NCBI RefSeq assembly: GCF_004354985.1
Contig: NZ_SMSK01000001.1
Span: 124,001-188,000, forward strand
DNA length: 64,000 bases
Direction: 5' to 3'
DNA from: Segetibacter sp. 3557_3
Lineage (GTDB): Bacteria; Bacteroidota; Bacteroidia; Chitinophagales; Chitinophagaceae
Shown: positions 28,312 through 38,058 of the stretch, piece by piece
Numbering within the stretch: position 1 is the stretch's first letter
How the letters are laid out: each line of letters starts with the position of its first letter
Translations under genes and position numbers: made by a program
Notes under the pieces: generated by a model
Told to the model about the DNA's origin: nothing
The model's database searches: none
Seen by the model: the letters and a program-made list of their open reading frames with translations, nothing else

Positions 28312-29535
28312 ATGCACGACAAGAAGCACTCGACAAGGGAAAAAATCGTCAGGGAATTATATTTCAATAACTCGTTGTCGTGTGCCGATTTAAGCTTGAA
28401 GATTAAGAAGAGCTTGCCCGTGACTACCAGGATCGTAAGCGAATTGATTGATGATGGCTGGATACGTGAGATGGGATTTGCTCCATCGACCGGTGGCAGG
28501 CGACCAGGGATGTACTCGTTAAAAAGCGATGTCAGCTTTATCGTTTGTGTTGCAATGGACCAGTTTGTTGTACGGATTGCTGTGATGGACATGCAAAACA
28601 ATATGGTAAGCACACCAGGGAAGTTTGAACTGTCGTTGCCGAAAAATCAGGGTGCACTTACGCAATTAACAGAGATCATCACAGGCTATTTAAAAGAAGC
28701 ACGGTTGCCCAAAAAAAAGTTGTTGGGTATAGGCATCGGCATGCCGGGATTTGTTGATTATAAAAACGGCATCAATTATTCTTTTCTCGAAACAACTACC
28801 GGAACAGTAACCGAACATATTAGCAGGGTGACGGGTTTGCCCGTTTTTATCGATAACGATTCCAGTCTAATTGCACTTGCGGAACTGAGATTTGGTGCAG
28901 CAAAAAATAAAAACAATGCAATGGTCATCAACCTCGGATGGGGACTTGGCCTTGGGATGATTTTAAATGCAGAGTTATTCCGGGGACACGATGGGTTTGC
29001 AGGAGAGTTCAGCCATATACCCGTTTTTTCAAACGACAAAATGTGTAGTTGTGGCAAAAGTGGATGCCTTGAAACGGAAACGTCGTTGTTGGTAATCATC
29101 GACCAGGCAAAGAGAGTTTTGGAACTGGGACGTTCATCTATGACAGATATATCGTTTACAGAAGATCACGAAGAAGCATGGACAGCGATTAGCCGGGCAG
29201 TACATGCAGGCGACAGGTTTATTATAGAATTATTTTCGAAAGTTGGTTACAATATCGGCAGGGGAGTGGCCATACTTATCCACTTGCTAAACCCCGAACT
29301 CATCATTCTCAGCGGCAGGGGCTCGGTTGCGGGAAAAGTTTGGCTCGCCCCGATACAACAGGCATTAAATGAACATTGCATTCCGCGTATTGCAGCGAAT
29401 ACAAGTTTGGTGATGTCAACACTTGGCCATGATGCTGAATTAGTGGGTGCAGCCGCACTGGTGATGGAAAACTTTCAGCATAAACAAACGGATAAAAACA
29501 ACAATAAAGAAATAGCCATCAAATCTTCTTATTAA
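28312..29535 (+). CDS. ROK family transcriptional regulator (NagC/XylR type)
   Basis: A 407-residue protein. Residues about 1-65 form a winged helix-turn-helix (STREKIVRELYFNNSLSCAD, then PVTTRIVSELIDDGWIRE). The ROK sugar-kinase-like domain follows: GIGIGMPGFVDY, FIDNDSSLIALAE with Asp183 at the catalytic position, GEFSHIPV with His235, and the zinc motif CSCGKSGC (Cys245, 247 and 252). The HTH shows it is a regulator, and the sugar domain suggests it responds to a sugar or sugar phosphate. It stands first in the second PUL and is the only transcription factor I see in the window, so control of 29924-50186 is a reasonable inference. An inverted repeat upstream may be its own operator. Confidence 0.92.
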   Translation: MHDKKHSTREKIVRELYFNNSLSCADLSLKIKKSLPVTTRIVSELIDDGWIREMGFAPSTGGRRPGMYSLKSDVSFIVCVAMDQFVVRIAVMDMQNNMVSTPGKFELSLPKNQGALTQLTEIITGYLKEARLPKKKLLGIGIGMPGFVDYKNGINYSFLETTTGTVTEHISRVTGLPVFIDNDSSLIALAELRFGAAKNKNNAMVINLGWGLGLGMILNAELFRGHDGFAGEFSHIPVFSNDKMCSCGKSGCLETETSLLVIIDQAKRVLELGRSSMTDISFTEDHEEAWTAISRAVHAGDRFIIELFSKVGYNIGRGVAILIHLLNPELIILSGRGSVAGKVWLAPIQQALNEHCIPRIAANTSLVMSTLGHDAELVGAAALVMENFQHKQTDKNNNKEIAIKSSY

Positions 29536-29923
29536 GCAGGAAATAACCTTGATAAATTAATTAATTGGTGCAACAACAAAAGCCAGGTTATCCAATTCAG
29601 TGATATTATTCTTTCGGATAAAAGCTATTATGAGCGGTTGCAATGGTATGGCTTACCGGTGTTAGATTAGAGGCTTGCTTAACAATCGCCCATGGTTGTG
29701 ACGGGCATTTAAATAGTGTTGTTATTTGCCAATTTAATGTTTTGAGCGTGACACTTTAGAACGCTATACGAAAGCATTAACCCGATTGCGCGTGAAAGAA
29801 CTGCTTAATTAAACATCGTTATTTGATCATCATATAATATACAGGCATATTCAATGTTGCGGATGCGGCACCAATGATATACCCGGTTCTGAGTTCTAAT
29901 TCAATCATCTAAAACTAACTCCA
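29536..29923. other. Leader region between ROK and SusC genes
   Basis: About 390 bp, AT-rich, with no gene or recognised repeat. A promoter for the SusC/SusD pair is expected here but I cannot place it. Confidence 0.45.
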
Positions 29924-32900
29924 ATGAGGAAGTATCTACTTACTTTGATGCTGATGCATTCTGTCTTTTTCGTGTTCGCTCAAACACGGAGAATTACAGG
30001 TATAATTACCGATGCGCAAAGCAATCAGCCATTAACCGGGGTAACAATCCTGGCCAACAATCAGCGGGCAAATGCTGTTTCCGAAAATGATGGAAGATTC
30101 ACCTTAACTGTTCCACAGGGCCGTGTTGATCTCGATGTTTCTTATGTGGGTTATAAGAGCCAAACCGTGCGGGTGAATGCCGACCAACAAACGATATCTG
30201 TAGCCCTGGAAATTGGTGAGGGCCAGATGAGTGATGTAGTAGTTACCGCGCTTGGTGTAAAGCGTGATCGCCGGAGTCTTGGCTATGCTACCTCTACTGT
30301 GTCGGGCGACCAGCTCACCAAAGCGGGAACCACTTTAAATCCTGCCTTGTCACTTTACGGAAAGGCTGCCGGGGTTGGTGTAAACATAGGTTCTTCAGGA
30401 CCCACAGGTGGTGTAAATATCAACATCAGGGGCGCGGGTGGCCTGGAGTCCAATTCTAAAACAAGGCCGCTGTTTGTAGTAGATGGTGTGCCCATTTACG
30501 ACCAGGCAACGAGCATGGCCAATACCACCTATGATCCGTTAAACTCATTGGATTATGGCTCAGGCATCAACGACCTGAACTCCGACGACATCGAGTCTAT
30601 AGAGATACTTAAAGGTGCTAAAGCAACCGTGTTATATGGCTCACAAGGTTTAAACGGGGTCGTGTTGATCACTACCAAAAGCGGCAAAAAAACAAGGGGC
30701 CTTGGTGTAACCGTTTCGCACCAAACCAGTATTGACCGGCCATTTTCTTTCATCGACTTTCAGAACGAGTATGGCTCCGGTACAAGCATTCTTGACACAG
30801 CCACTACCGTACTGCCAAACGGCCAACGGGTGCGTACCTTACGCGCTGACCGGCTAAGCTTCGGACCTAAATTCGATGGCAACCCGGTAATGCGTTATGA
30901 TAGCACGATGGTTCCGTATGTTGCGCACCCAAATAACTTCCTCGACTTCTTTCAAAATGGTGTAACCAACCGTACAAACGTGGCCATTGCAGGTGGCGGA
31001 GAATTTGGAAGCGCACGGGCATCATACTCCAACATCGATTTCAGCGACCTGCTGCCGAACTCTTATCAAAAGAGCAACAACTTTAGCTTCAATGGAAACT
31101 TTAGTGTTTCGCCGTTTGCAAACTTCGAGTTCATCAGCAACATCTATAGTGTAAAAACCAAAAATCGCCGGCCAAATATCGAGCAGGTGGTAGCATTTGG
31201 TTTAAACAGAGACTACGATTACAACTTCATCAATAATTTTTATATGGATGAGAACGGCTATCAAAGAGTTCTTGATAATTATGCCCTGCCGCCATCCGCA
31301 AACAGGCTCATTGGTGTATTAAACGAACAAAACAATAACAGCGACATCGACAACAAGTTCCACACCATCAACTCAATTAAAACTACACTGAAGTTCACCA
31401 AGAATATCTCCTTCATTGGGCAGGCTGCCGTAGACTATACCACCACTGATTTTACAACCCAAAACAAAATCGTTCGGTTGCTGCCAACACTTACAGGTGG
31501 TAAATTTCAGTTCAGGAAATCAACATCAACAGTACAGAACTACCAGGGTATTCTTAATTATGAAAAGAACCTGAATAACGACCTCCACATTTTTGCATTC
31601 GCAGGGGCCGCATACCAGCAGGTTCGTTACAACGAACTGTTTGCGGGAACAGGTGATAACGGCCTTCGCTTCCCTGACTGGTATTCGATGAATAACGACA
31701 TCGGCGGTGCTCCCGAACTATCAAAGGTGAGGGGTATTGTGCGGGGAGCTGACCTACTGTATGGGGTATTTGGTTCGTTTACGGCTTCGTGGAAAAACAC
31801 GCTGTACCTCGAGATACAGGGTCGTAACGACTGGAACTCCTCGCTATCGCCGGGCAATAACTCCTACTTCTATCCTGGTGCATCACTTACTTATAACTTC
31901 TCCAACAATATCACCATACCCAAAATGAAGTACGGTAAATTCCGGTTCTCCTGGGCAGATATTGGCGGCGGGCCAACAACTTCTTTACAAGACAGGTATT
32001 TTGCCAACAACGCCTATACGGTTGGTACCATTTACGAAAACGCAACCATCAGGGCTGTTACCCCTCCGGGAGCACTTTTCCTTGGCGACATCAAACCGTT
32101 TAGAAAACGCGAATTTGAATTGGGATTAAATACAAGATGGTTTGAACAAAACCGCCTTGAAGTTGATTTCTCTTTTTACAACAACAATATCTACAACCAG
32201 ATCATCCCGCTTAGCATTAACCCGCTTACGGGTTATAGCAGGGCAAACATCAACAGTGGCAATGTTAAACACTGGGGTTATGAATTGTTCATAAAGGCAG
32301 CACCGCTCGTGGCCAAAAATTTCCGTTGGGATGTAACGTTTACCGCTGCACGCCAGCTTTCAAAGGTTGTTGAGCTCTACCCCGGCATTAACGAACAAAT
32401 CATTGATGGTAGCGCAGGCTACCGGGTTGTAGGAACCATTGGTAAACCAGCGGGCGACATCCAGATGTTTGATTATAGCAGGGATCCCGATGGTAACAGG
32501 GTAGTAAATGCAAATGGCCTGTACACCCTGGGCAACAACTTTAAAACATTTGGTAACATCAACCCTAAGGCTTACGGCGGCTTGTACAGCGACTTCTTCT
32601 TGAAAGGTTTCAACTTCCATGTTGGTATCGATTACAAGTTTGGTGGCAAGGTGTTCTCTTATTCAAACAATTACCTTGTTGGCAATGGTGTTATCAAATC
32701 AACACTCGCAAACCGCGATGAGTCGCAAGGCGGACAGGCTTATTATATCGAAAACGGCACCAACAAAAAGATTGCATGGGAGCATAATAAACCGGCGCCT
32801 GCAAATGCTGTTGGCGGCAGGGTTCATCACGATGGGATGATCCTCGACGGAGTGAAAGCAGTAACCACGGGTGGTGTTACCAAGTATGAAAAGAATGATA

Positions 32901-33217
32901 TCATTATCGCAGCACCTGCATATTACCAAACCTACATCAGCGATAATAGCACAGGCTGGCCTCCCGATCGTTTGTTCACCAATGATTATATCAAGTTGAG
33001 GGAGCTTTCAGTTGACTACACCATCCCCCGCAGAATATCCAGCATGCTTCACCTGCAAAAGCTTACCATAACTGCAGCTGCGCGAAACCTGTTTTACCTA
33101 CATAAAACCCTCCCCAATGTTGATGCTGAGTCAACCCTTGGCGCACAGGGCTATGTTGAAAACTCGTTTTATCCATCATTACGCACTTTCACCTTTGGCG
33201 TTAACGTAAGCTTCTAA
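29924..33217 (+). CDS. SusC/RagA family TonB-linked outer membrane protein
   Basis: A 1097-residue outer-membrane importer. The signal peptide is residues 1-20 (MRKYLLTLMLMHSVFFVFAQ). A CarboxypepD_reg-like domain (about 22-105, starting ITGIITDAQSNQPLTGV) precedes the SusC box in its common variant SDVVVTALGVKRDRRSLGYA. The plug (LFVVDGVPIYDQ, then SIEILKGAKATVLYGSQGLNG) and a long barrel ending FTFGVNVSF follow. SusD starts 18 bp downstream. The gene heads a locus rich in fucosidases and mannosidases, so the imported ligand is probably an N-glycan-derived oligosaccharide (inference). Confidence 0.95.
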   Translation: MRKYLLTLMLMHSVFFVFAQTRRITGIITDAQSNQPLTGVTILANNQRANAVSENDGRFTLTVPQGRVDLDVSYVGYKSQTVRVNADQQTISVALEIGEGQMSDVVVTALGVKRDRRSLGYATSTVSGDQLTKAGTTLNPALSLYGKAAGVGVNIGSSGPTGGVNINIRGAGGLESNSKTRPLFVVDGVPIYDQATSMANTTYDPLNSLDYGSGINDLNSDDIESIEILKGAKATVLYGSQGLNGVVLITTKSGKKTRGLGVTVSHQTSIDRPFSFIDFQNEYGSGTSILDTATTVLPNGQRVRTLRADRLSFGPKFDGNPVMRYDSTMVPYVAHPNNFLDFFQNGVTNRTNVAIAGGGEFGSARASYSNIDFSDLLPNSYQKSNNFSFNGNFSVSPFANFEFISNIYSVKTKNRRPNIEQVVAFGLNRDYDYNFINNFYMDENGYQRVLDNYALPPSANRLIGVLNEQNNNSDIDNKFHTINSIKTTLKFTKNISFIGQAAVDYTTTDFTTQNKIVRLLPTLTGGKFQFRKSTSTVQNYQGILNYEKNLNNDLHIFAFAGAAYQQVRYNELFAGTGDNGLRFPDWYSMNNDIGGAPELSKVRGIVRGADLLYGVFGSFTASWKNTLYLEIQGRNDWNSSLSPGNNSYFYPGASLTYNFSNNITIPKMKYGKFRFSWADIGGGPTTSLQDRYFANNAYTVGTIYENATIRAVTPPGALFLGDIKPFRKREFELGLNTRWFEQNRLEVDFSFYNNNIYNQIIPLSINPLTGYSRANINSGNVKHWGYELFIKAAPLVAKNFRWDVTFTAARQLSKVVELYPGINEQIIDGSAGYRVVGTIGKPAGDIQMFDYSRDPDGNRVVNANGLYTLGNNFKTFGNINPKAYGGLYSDFFLKGFNFHVGIDYKFGGKVFSYSNNYLVGNGVIKSTLANRDESQGGQAYYIENGTNKKIAWEHNKPAPANAVGGRVHHDGMILDGVKAVTTGGVTKYEKNDIIIAAPAYYQTYISDNSTGWPPDRLFTNDYIKLRELSVDYTIPRRISSMLHLQKLTITAAARNLFYLHKTLPNVDAESTLGAQGYVENSFYPSLRTFTFGVNVSF

Positions 33218-33235
33218 TGCTTTAAAAAACCGATC

Positions 33236-35080
33236 ATGAAAAAACAATCATACAGATACTTGTTCCTGCTGGCCTGCATCACCTTACTTGGTTCTTGTAA
33301 AAAGCAGTTGGAGGAACAATTTTACAATCCTGAAGTATACTCTAAAGTAGAAAACCTGTACGGCGGCATCTTTCTAAAAATGCTCACGGAAAACAAGGTG
33401 TACTCCAATGACTATGGTGAGTTCTACTGGCAGCTGAATTCGGGCACAGAAGTGCCGGGATACGCACAAATTTCACAACGTCATATTACCGACCGCTATG
33501 CATGGTACCTTAACTACGACGACCTTGGCGGCACTGGCGGTTTTGGTGGCCTTACCAACAACTTGTGGAATAACCGGCTTAACGATTTCTATACCCGTGC
33601 ACGTTTCTGGGCCGTTCTAAAAGATGAATTGGAAAAGCTGAATGGCCAAGCTTTGGCCGATAACAAGATATACTATAGCCTTGCCACGGTCATTAAGGAT
33701 TATGTTGCTTTGGTAAACGTTGACTTTTACAACCACATTCCTTACTTCGATGCATTCAAGGGACGTGATACCGTTTTTTACGCCAAATTCGATGAGCCGC
33801 TAGAGATTTATAAATCCGTGCTCAACGAACTTAAACTCATCAGCGAAGAACTGCCTGCCACCCATGCCGCCATGTCGCCGCTTGGTAAAAGCATCTTCAC
33901 TCAACAGGACATCGCGCTCCAGGGTGACATCAACCGGTGGATACAATACATCAACGCACTCCGGTTAAAATATGCTGTCCGCATCTCCGGGGTCGACGAG
34001 GCAACCGCAAAAACACACTTGCAGGATTTGCTCACCAAGCCGATGCCCGCAACAGATCTTACCTGGTCGCTCACCGTGGATGTAGCTCCGGAAAGCAACG
34101 GCTTCTGGTTACGCGGTATGTACGAAAACTACTTTGCAACCTTCATCCCGGATATCATCATGAGGCGAATGCACCGGGATAGTGCAGCCGCATACCAGCC
34201 CGGTGTTGATGATCCGCGTTTACAGGTGCTTGCAATGCCAACCAAGTATTTTGCGGGAACACCAAGCACCACGGTGAACCGCCGCAAGTACATTGGGGTT
34301 AGTTATAATACCGATGCCCAAAAGCCTGCCTATGTTGCCGGTGAACGTTATGTTACAAGCGGGGCATCGTTTATCCTTTCCTTACAACAAAATGCAAAAT
34401 CACAGTACAATTACACAACGTTTTTCCACAATGCCAAGTTTCCTGCCTACATGATGTCCGTTGCCGAAGTGGACCTCTTGCTTGCGGAAGTTGCTCTTAA
34501 AAACCTTGCACCTACGCCAAAACAGGCGAGCCAGTACATCAAGGATGCCATCAGCCATTCAACAGATTTCTGGTATGCACGTAACGAGGAAAGTCGTATG
34601 GCGGCATCATTCCGCAACAAGGCCATCGCGGGCAACTTCTTTACCGGTCCGCTAACCTTTAACAGCAATCGTTTCGGCGAAGACTCGGCATTGTATTTCC
34701 ACCCTGCTAAACCATCTGCAACAGTTATCAACCAGTATTCCGATTCAATAGCAACCAGGTTTAACTCACGCGGCGATGTGGAAGCAAAAATGGAGATCCT
34801 GATGCAGCAGAAATATATTCACCTGAACATCATGTCACCTTTTGAACTATGGACAGAATTACGCCGCACACGCCATCCATATCTCGAACCAATGACCTTT
34901 ACCGGGAAGGTGATGACCCCCTTTCCTGAACGCCTGAAGTACCCACAATCGGCGCTTCAGACTAATACCGAATTTTACATGCTGGTAAAGGACCAGGATA
35001 ACTTCACAACACCGATATTCTGGGTGCCGGCAAATAAACGTAGTGTAAAGCCGTACTGGCCAAACTATAATTACGAATAA
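33236..35080 (+). CDS. SusD/RagB-like glycan-binding lipoprotein
   Basis: A 614-residue lipoprotein with lipobox Cys21 (LLGSCKKQ). It belongs to the more divergent SusD-like branch: it has the helical TPR-like pattern (AYMMSVAEVDLLLAEVALKN) and the late MEILMQQKYIHLNIMSPFEL WTELRRTRHP segment equivalent to the classical SusD ERxxEF region. It would bind glycan and form the lid of the SusC pore just upstream. A hairpin follows the stop codon. Confidence 0.9.
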   Translation: MKKQSYRYLFLLACITLLGSCKKQLEEQFYNPEVYSKVENLYGGIFLKMLTENKVYSNDYGEFYWQLNSGTEVPGYAQISQRHITDRYAWYLNYDDLGGTGGFGGLTNNLWNNRLNDFYTRARFWAVLKDELEKLNGQALADNKIYYSLATVIKDYVALVNVDFYNHIPYFDAFKGRDTVFYAKFDEPLEIYKSVLNELKLISEELPATHAAMSPLGKSIFTQQDIALQGDINRWIQYINALRLKYAVRISGVDEATAKTHLQDLLTKPMPATDLTWSLTVDVAPESNGFWLRGMYENYFATFIPDIIMRRMHRDSAAAYQPGVDDPRLQVLAMPTKYFAGTPSTTVNRRKYIGVSYNTDAQKPAYVAGERYVTSGASFILSLQQNAKSQYNYTTFFHNAKFPAYMMSVAEVDLLLAEVALKNLAPTPKQASQYIKDAISHSTDFWYARNEESRMAASFRNKAIAGNFFTGPLTFNSNRFGEDSALYFHPAKPSATVINQYSDSIATRFNSRGDVEAKMEILMQQKYIHLNIMSPFELWTELRRTRHPYLEPMTFTGKVMTPFPERLKYPQSALQTNTEFYMLVKDQDNFTTPIFWVPANKRSVKPYWPNYNYE

Positions 35081-35086
35081 ATCACC

Positions 35087-35111
35087 AGGGGCAGGTTAGT
35101 AGCCTGCCCTT
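35087..35111 (+). terminator. Hairpin after SusD (weak terminator or attenuator)
   Basis: A 9-bp stem with one G-T pair (AGGGGCAGG 35087-35095, CCTGCCCTT 35103-35111) six bases after the SusD stop codon. The following sequence is only mildly T-rich, so it may attenuate rather than terminate transcription into the enzyme genes. Confidence 0.5.
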
Positions 35112-35141
35112 GATCTTGACCATCGGCCTTTCAACGCTTTA

Positions 35142-35200
35142 TTTTTATGGACCAGGCGGAAGTATTGCTATTTTGCTTCCGTTGCGTCGCACTCTTGTAC
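35142..35200 (-). repeat. Dispersed 59-60 bp intergenic element, copy 2
   Basis: On the minus strand it begins GTACAAGAGTGCGACGCAA (core 35182-35200) and ends CCGCCTGGTCCATAAAAAT. Between them CGGAAG pairs with CTTCCG across 13 nt. It lies upstream of the hydrolase gene at 35266, in opposite orientation to that gene. Confidence 0.75.
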
Positions 35201-35265
35201 CACGGTAGTTGCCGCAGCCAAACTTGTGCTCCGGGCCATTTTGCTCCAGAGATTAAATGTGAACT

Positions 35266-37794
35266 ATGAGTCAGAGAATCATGTTACCTGTATTTCGACT
35301 GGTTTTTTTAGCGGTTAATCTATTCTGTACATCTATTGTATCCAGCCAGCAGGTTTATCATTTCACCACAGGATTAATGACCGGTGTACCCAGCAGGTAT
35401 GGAAGGGAAGCGCTGTATATGGATCAGCTTGCCTGGCAATTGTACAACGGCACCTTAAAGGCTCCGGTGGACGGCGCAATATTTGGCAAGGACGAAAGAG
35501 GACAAGAGCTGAAGTGGCAACCCGTTAGTGCTGATAGTTTAAACAGTTTAAGAAGCCGGGGTGGTTTTGGTGCAAGGGGCACAGGTCCGGCAGGCCCCGG
35601 TGTAATACCTGGTGCCAGGAATTCAATCGGTGTTGGTGGTACATACATCTACCTTACTTATCAATCCGATAAGGAGCAGGTTGCGTTGTTAAACATACAG
35701 GGTAACAGTGGCGTTTACATCAACGGCGAGCCGCACATGGGTGATGCTTACAGCCTTGGCTATCTCTATATTCCCTGCAAGCTCAAAAAAGGCCTCAACG
35801 AATTTTATGTGCGTGGTGCCGGCATCATTGCAAGCCTTACTTTTCCAACAAAGCCCATACTGCTAAACACCGAAGACCCAACATTACCCTACGTTGTTTT
35901 AAATGGCAAAAACGACCAACTACAGGGAGCCATTGTTGTCTATAACACCAGCAACACACCTGGAAAGTCTTTTCAAATCAAAACCAATTTTCAAGGGAAA
36001 GAACTGGTCACCCCTATACCGGAAGTGCCGGCCATGTCGTCCCGCAAAGTGCCCTTTGCTTTTAACGGCAGCGGGGTTACAGTAAAAGGTAGATATGACT
36101 GCAAGCTCACCCTGGTTGATAAATCCCGAACCCTCGATACTGCTACACTGGCCATAGAGGCGGTGAACCCATCCGAGCATTACAGTGGCACATTCATCAG
36201 CAATATCGACGGCAGTCTTCAGTATTACGGGGTCACACCACAGTCATCATCAAACACGACAAACTCCGCCCTGTTTTTATCGGTACACGGAGCCGGGGTA
36301 GAAGCCATCGGCCAGGCCAGGGCTTACAAGCCAAAAGACTGGGGAACACTAATTGCTGCAACCAACAGGCGCCCCCGCGGTTTTAACTGGGAAGACTGGG
36401 GCAGGCTTGACGCATTGGAAGTACTTGCAATTGGTAAAGCGAAGTTCAAACCGGATCCGAAACAGGTTTACCTAACGGGTCATTCGATGGGTGGGCACGG
36501 TACCTGGTTTCTCGGCGCCACCTACCCCGATAAGTGGGCCGCTATTGGCCCTTGTGCCGGGTATCCGACATTAAAAGGATACGGATCTGCTGATGGCCTT
36601 GTGCCGGACAGCAGCAATAATCCGCTTGAACAAATGCTGTTGCGCAGTGGCAATCAAAGTGATGTTCCAAAGCTCGCAACCAACTATAAGCCACTTGGTG
36701 TATACGTATTGCATGGCGACGCCGACAGGACGGTTTCGGTGAATTACGCACGGCAGATGCGCCGAATTCTTGGAGAGTTTCACACCGACATGAGTTACTA
36801 TGAATACCCAAATGGTGAACACTGGTTTGGCGACCAGAGTGTAGACTGGAAGCCGCTCTTCGACTTCTTCAAGTGGCATACCCTTGCAGTGGATAGCAGC
36901 ATCGATGTAATTGACTTTAAAACCGCAAGCCCGGGCATATCAGCTTCCTATCACTGGGCATCGATTGAACAACAGCAATTTCCCTTGCAGTATAGCCACA
37001 TCCAGTTAAACCGGAATAAATTACAAAGCACCATCACAGGCACTACTGATAACGTTCACCTCCTGAAACTGGATCTTTCAGACTTTCAACCGGGTACCGC
37101 CATCAGGGTCGACCTTGATGGAACTTCCGTTACATACACTACAACCGGAACGGATAGCCTTTACCTCGTTAAGCAAAACAACAAATGGAGCATCGGCACA
37201 AAACCCAATCGCTTTAGTAAAGGTCCGCACCGTTATGGCACGTTTAAAGATGCCTTTAACAACAGGATGGTTTTTGTTTATGGCACCAGCGGCAACAAAG
37301 CGGAAAATGAATGGAGCCTCGCCAAGGCACGTTATGACGCCGAAACCTGGTACTATCGTGGCAATGGGGCAGTAGACATCATTGCTGATAGGGCCTTCGA
37401 TGCCAGCAAATACCCCGACCGTGGCATCATCCTTTTTGGAAATAAAAGCACCAACTCGGCATGGAAGTCACTTCTCGCCGACTGTCCCATCCAGGTTGAA
37501 CGAAACAAGATCACTGCAGGCAGTCAGACCTGGACAGGGGATGACCTGAGCACTTATTTTGTATGGCCACTTCAAAATTCCAATGTTGCTTCTGTTGCAG
37601 TTATAAGCGGAAGTGGATTGAAGGGAATGATGGCTGCAAATGCCAACCAGTATTTTGCGGGCGCAAGTGGGTTTCCTGATTTTATGGTTTATGGTTTCAA
37701 CATGTTGCAGTCGGGTGCAGCAGAAGTAAAAATGGCGGGTTTCTTCAACAACGAATGGAAGCTGGACCTTGAAAATACCGTAGTAGCTAAGTAA
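35266..37794 (+). CDS. Secreted alpha/beta hydrolase, prolyl oligopeptidase-like
   Basis: An 842-residue secreted protein with a signal peptide of about 28 residues (LVFLAVNLFCTSIVSSQQ). A long N-terminal beta-rich region (about 30-310) includes a segment suggestive of ligand binding (LLNIQGNSGVYINGEPHMGD). The hydrolase domain has GHSMGGHGTW with nucleophile Ser407, HGDADRTVSV with Asp487, and NGEHWFGD with His519, a complete triad. A further domain of about 300 residues follows. In this setting removal of acyl groups from glycans or peptide cleavage are both possible; the sequence does not decide between them. It is the first enzyme gene after SusC/SusD in the second PUL. Confidence 0.85.
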   Translation: MSQRIMLPVFRLVFLAVNLFCTSIVSSQQVYHFTTGLMTGVPSRYGREALYMDQLAWQLYNGTLKAPVDGAIFGKDERGQELKWQPVSADSLNSLRSRGGFGARGTGPAGPGVIPGARNSIGVGGTYIYLTYQSDKEQVALLNIQGNSGVYINGEPHMGDAYSLGYLYIPCKLKKGLNEFYVRGAGIIASLTFPTKPILLNTEDPTLPYVVLNGKNDQLQGAIVVYNTSNTPGKSFQIKTNFQGKELVTPIPEVPAMSSRKVPFAFNGSGVTVKGRYDCKLTLVDKSRTLDTATLAIEAVNPSEHYSGTFISNIDGSLQYYGVTPQSSSNTTNSALFLSVHGAGVEAIGQARAYKPKDWGTLIAATNRRPRGFNWEDWGRLDALEVLAIGKAKFKPDPKQVYLTGHSMGGHGTWFLGATYPDKWAAIGPCAGYPTLKGYGSADGLVPDSSNNPLEQMLLRSGNQSDVPKLATNYKPLGVYVLHGDADRTVSVNYARQMRRILGEFHTDMSYYEYPNGEHWFGDQSVDWKPLFDFFKWHTLAVDSSIDVIDFKTASPGISASYHWASIEQQQFPLQYSHIQLNRNKLQSTITGTTDNVHLLKLDLSDFQPGTAIRVDLDGTSVTYTTTGTDSLYLVKQNNKWSIGTKPNRFSKGPHRYGTFKDAFNNRMVFVYGTSGNKAENEWSLAKARYDAETWYYRGNGAVDIIADRAFDASKYPDRGIILFGNKSTNSAWKSLLADCPIQVERNKITAGSQTWTGDDLSTYFVWPLQNSNVASVAVISGSGLKGMMAANANQYFAGASGFPDFMVYGFNMLQSGAAEVKMAGFFNNEWKLDLENTVVAK

Positions 37795-38058
37795 TCAAAC
37801 ATACCAGCCTATGCCTATGCAAGCGCAAGCCAGGATCATCTATATGACGCAGGTCAAGGCTCATACAACAGCGATCGTAAAACACATCTGGTTCGATAGG
37901 CCCGTCAAGGTCAGGCCACTATGGCTTGCGGCTTTGCTCACCTTTATGAAAAAGTACTGTTTCAAGATAATCCAAATGTAAACTTGCGCTACCAATGGTA
38001 TGAACACGAACGGCAATCACGTTCAATTGTCCTGTATGTGCAATCAAAGTTTTTGACG